A DNA stretch of 16,946 nucleotides from Gammaproteobacteria bacterium (GTDB lineage: Bacteria; Pseudomonadota; Gammaproteobacteria; Pseudomonadales; UBA3067), in NCBI GenBank assembly GCA_019090565.1, contig JAHRVS010000418.1, positions 1-16,946 of the forward strand, given 5' to 3'. This document shows positions 14,963 through 16,946 of the stretch, piece by piece; within the stretch, counting starts at the first letter, position 1; each line of letters starts with the position of its first letter. The position numbers and the translations under genes were made by a program. Under the pieces are notes generated by a model, which saw only the letters and a list, made by a program, of their open reading frames with translations, was not told where the DNA came from and did no database searches.

Positions 14963-14990
14963 GAAGGGACTCATATTTATGAGCCCCTTC
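14963..14990 (-). terminator. Terminator-like hairpin after petC
   Basis: Read on the minus strand this is a 12-bp stem with a four-base loop, fully paired if one G-U is allowed; on the plus strand the same position is an A-C mismatch, so the structure is suited to leftward transcripts. It lies 39 bp after the petC stop. The tail, TGTGCGTTTTGC, is only modestly T-rich, so termination may be partial and allow some pet-to-sspA read-through. Confidence 0.6.
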
Positions 14991-15028
14991 AACATATCAA
15001 TCAGATAATACAATTACTAAGTGGTGCC

Positions 15029-15679
15029 CTAGTGAACGTCCTTCCAGTATTCAACTTTAAGCAAGTAGGCTGGGATCAACAAAATCAACAAAAAGATGAT
15101 CACCTTAATGCCTAATGCCTCTCGCTCAACTTTAACAGGATCAGCGACGTAAGCCATGTAGTTTGTTAGGTCATTTGCCGCCGCTTTAAACTTCTCCTCA
15201 CCAAGGTCTTCTTTCAACCCAGCAAGCACGTTCGGCATTCCAACATCTCTAAATACATGATTATTATACCCGAATGGACGACTTTCATCTTCATAAAACC
15301 CAATCAAGTAGGAATAAAGCCAATCATTACCACGCAGGCGAGCCTCCAGACTCATATCAGGAGGGGGCGTGCCAAACCACTTTTTAGCGAGATCAGCAGG
15401 CATAGATGAAAGCGCCGTAGAACCAATAACCTCAGTATTCAGCATATAGTTTTCTTTTACATATGCTTCTGAAAGATTCAGGTCTTTAGCGATTCGCTCG
15501 TATCGCACATATTTCGTAGAGTGACAACCTGCGCATTGGGCGTAAAACAGGTCTGCCCCACGCTTCAGTGACTCTAGGTCCGTTGCATCAATCTGAGCAT
15601 GCTCAAGTTTTATGCTATCGCCACTGGCCAACACTAAGCTAGGGACCACCATTAAAAGGAAAACAAGGATTTTTTTCAT
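15029..15679 (-). CDS. petC: Ubiquinol-cytochrome c reductase, cytochrome c1 subunit
   Basis: This is the haem-c subunit of the cytochrome bc1 complex; it passes electrons from the Rieske protein to soluble or membrane cytochrome c in the periplasm. The 216 residues start with a Sec signal peptide ending near LVLAS (cleavage around 18-20). The haem-binding motif is CAGCH at 49-53, and the likely axial methionine is Met148 in VGMPNVL. RLRGNDWLYSYLIGFYEDE (115-133) is the typical c1 block. A single transmembrane helix at about 190-208 anchors the C-terminus. The ATG overlaps the petB stop as TAATG, indicating coupled translation. The protein is the shorter proteobacterial form of c1. Confidence 0.97.
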   Translation of the reverse strand: MKKILVFLLMVVPSLVLASGDSIKLEHAQIDATDLESLKRGADLFYAQCAGCHSTKYVRYERIAKDLNLSEAYVKENYMLNTEVIGSTALSSMPADLAKKWFGTPPPDMSLEARLRGNDWLYSYLIGFYEDESRPFGYNNHVFRDVGMPNVLAGLKEDLGEEKFKAAANDLTNYMAYVADPVKVEREALGIKVIIFLLILLIPAYLLKVEYWKDVH

Positions 15680-16902
15680 TATTCAGTAACCCTCTCTGGA
15701 ACCGGTTTCGTCGTTTCCATCGTCGTATAGAACGGCATCAGGATAAAGAACAGAAAATAAATAGCGGTAAATACCTGCGCAACAAGCAGCTTGAGCTCGG
15801 ATGTTGGCTGCGTACCCAAATAACCCAGTACAAAAAATGAGACAACAAAAGATGCAAGAGCAACCTTGCTCATCCACCCCTTATACCTGATCGACTTAAC
15901 AGGGCTTCGATCTAGCCATGGCAACACAAATAGGAATGCGATTGCGCCACCCATTGCGATAACACCGCCTAGTTTGTTTGGAACAGCCCTAAGTACTGAG
16001 TAATAAGGCGTAAAGTACCACACTGGCGCGATATGCTCGGGCGTCTTCAGTGGGCTCGATGGTTCAAAGTTCGGGCCTTCGAGAATCAAACCGCCCCCTT
16101 CGGGAAAGAAGAAAATCACCGCGCAAAAAACTACGAGGAACACCACAACACCCACAATGTCTTTTACTGTGTAGTAAGGGTGGAAAGGAATGCCATCCAA
16201 AGGTATGCCTTCGGAATCTTTTTTCTCTTTGATTTCAACGCCATCAGGGTTGCTGGAGCCAACTTCATGCAAGGCAAACAAGTGCATAACGATTAAGCCA
16301 AGCAAAACTATCGGGAGCGCTACCACGTGGAGCGCAAAAAATCGGTTTAGCGTTACGCCAGAGATAACATAGTCACCTCGCACCCACAGTGAAATATCGT
16401 CACCAACAATTGGTACCGCGCCAACCAAAGAAAGAATAACCTGGGCGCCCCAATAAGACATTTGCCCCCATGGCAGCAAATAACCGAAGAAAGCCTCCCC
16501 CATCAAAACTCCATATATTCCCATGCCAAACAACCATACCAGCTCACGAGGGCTTTTATAGGAGCCATACATCATGCCGCGAAACATATGTAAATATATA
16601 ACAATAAAAAAGGCGGTGGCGCCGGTGGAGTGCATATACCTCAGCAACCAGCCATATTCAACATCTCGCATGATGTATTCAATGGAGTTAAACGCTTCTT
16701 CACCCGACGGGGTGTAATACATAGTTAACCAAATACCTGTTACCAGCTGATTAACAAGTACGAACAAAGCCAAAGAACCGAAGTAATACCAGAAGTTAAA
16801 GTTTTTTGGCGCATAATAATTAGCCATATGCTCATCATAGAGCTTGGCAACAGGCATACGAACTTCTACCCAGTCCATAACGGAGTCTACGATTTGCTTC
16901 AT
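15679..16902 (-). CDS. petB: Ubiquinol-cytochrome c reductase, cytochrome b subunit
   Basis: The 407-residue integral membrane core of the bc1 complex holds the two b haems and the quinol oxidation and quinone reduction sites. Haem-ligand histidines are His91 and His105 in one helix and His192 and His207 in another, each pair spaced as expected. GYLLPWGQMSYWGAQV (140-155) is the canonical Qo-side segment. The ef-loop motif that is PEWY in mitochondria reads PVWY (293-296). About eight transmembrane helices are visible. Translation begins one base into the petA stop (TAATG), with GAGGAGG inside the 3' end of petA as ribosome-binding site. The petA-petB-petC order is standard for proteobacteria. 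Confidence 0.98.
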   Translation of the reverse strand: MKQIVDSVMDWVEVRMPVAKLYDEHMANYYAPKNFNFWYYFGSLALFVLVNQLVTGIWLTMYYTPSGEEAFNSIEYIMRDVEYGWLLRYMHSTGATAFFIVIYLHMFRGMMYGSYKSPRELVWLFGMGIYGVLMGEAFFGYLLPWGQMSYWGAQVILSLVGAVPIVGDDISLWVRGDYVISGVTLNRFFALHVVALPIVLLGLIVMHLFALHEVGSSNPDGVEIKEKKDSEGIPLDGIPFHPYYTVKDIVGVVVFLVVFCAVIFFFPEGGGLILEGPNFEPSSPLKTPEHIAPVWYFTPYYSVLRAVPNKLGGVIAMGGAIAFLFVLPWLDRSPVKSIRYKGWMSKVALASFVVSFFVLGYLGTQPTSELKLLVAQVFTAIYFLFFILMPFYTTMETTKPVPERVTE

Positions 16903-16946
16903 TATGCTGTCTCCTCCTCAATACCGATGACAATGGTTGTTTCATC
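16902..16946 (-). CDS. petA: Rieske iron-sulfur subunit of cytochrome bc1, C-terminal end only
   Basis: The last 14 codons and the TAA stop of a frame that runs off the right edge of the window; the end reads DETTIVIGIEEETA. It stops with a one-base overlap into the petB ATG. The identification rests on position immediately before petB and on a C-terminus of the kind seen in bacterial Rieske proteins. The cluster-binding motifs lie outside the window. Confidence 0.8.
   Translation of the reverse strand, partial: DETTIVIGIEEETA

Noticed and set aside
1..16946. CRISPR arrays, insertion sequences, phage genes, toxin-antitoxin pairs
   Set aside because: No spaced repeats, transposase, integrase or small paired toxin/antitoxin frames were found; the gene content is conserved housekeeping.

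Overview
This window comes from a gammaproteobacterium of moderate GC, probably a marine relative of Pseudomonas (Cellvibrionales-like). That placement is inferred from the protein sequences and the gene order. Almost every gene belongs to a known housekeeping family. I see no prophage, insertion sequence, CRISPR array, toxin-antitoxin pair or defence island, and no obviously new system.

Left block (8-8839). A minus-strand operon runs dapA, bamC, a metallo-beta-lactamase-fold hydrolase, purC. Divergent from dapA is bcp. It converges on a minus-strand pair, a TusA-like gene followed by perM. Divergent from that pair is bepA, which converges on nadA. From memory this is the order of the Pseudomonas aeruginosa PA1004-PA1013 region, except that gcvR, which I recall between dapA and bcp there, is absent here.

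Middle (8840-10070). A 359-bp gap holds the nadA leader hairpin and a short inverted repeat. After it comes an unrecognised exported protein (9199-9924).

Right block (10071-16946). A plus-strand cluster lpoA, yraN, diaA, dolP (yraP) converges on a minus-strand run: petA (3' end only), petB, petC, sspA, sspB. This matches, again from memory, the Pseudomonas PA4423-PA4431 order. The window therefore looks like a junction between two conserved blocks that lie apart in Pseudomonas, with the unrecognised exported gene at the seam.

Functional themes: envelope assembly and quality control (BamC, BepA, DolP, LpoA), lysine/peptidoglycan precursor supply (DapA), NAD and purine synthesis (NadA, PurC), respiration (cytochrome bc1), and stress or proteolysis control (SspA, SspB, Bcp, TusA-like). 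Several starts are not the longest ATG: GTG for the TusA-like gene and probably bepA, TTG for diaA, and internal ATGs for bamC and nadA. The main points worth a second look are the DiaA-like protein that has lost two GmhA metal-site residues, a palindromic intergenic element after nadA, the exported orphan gene, and the synteny junction.
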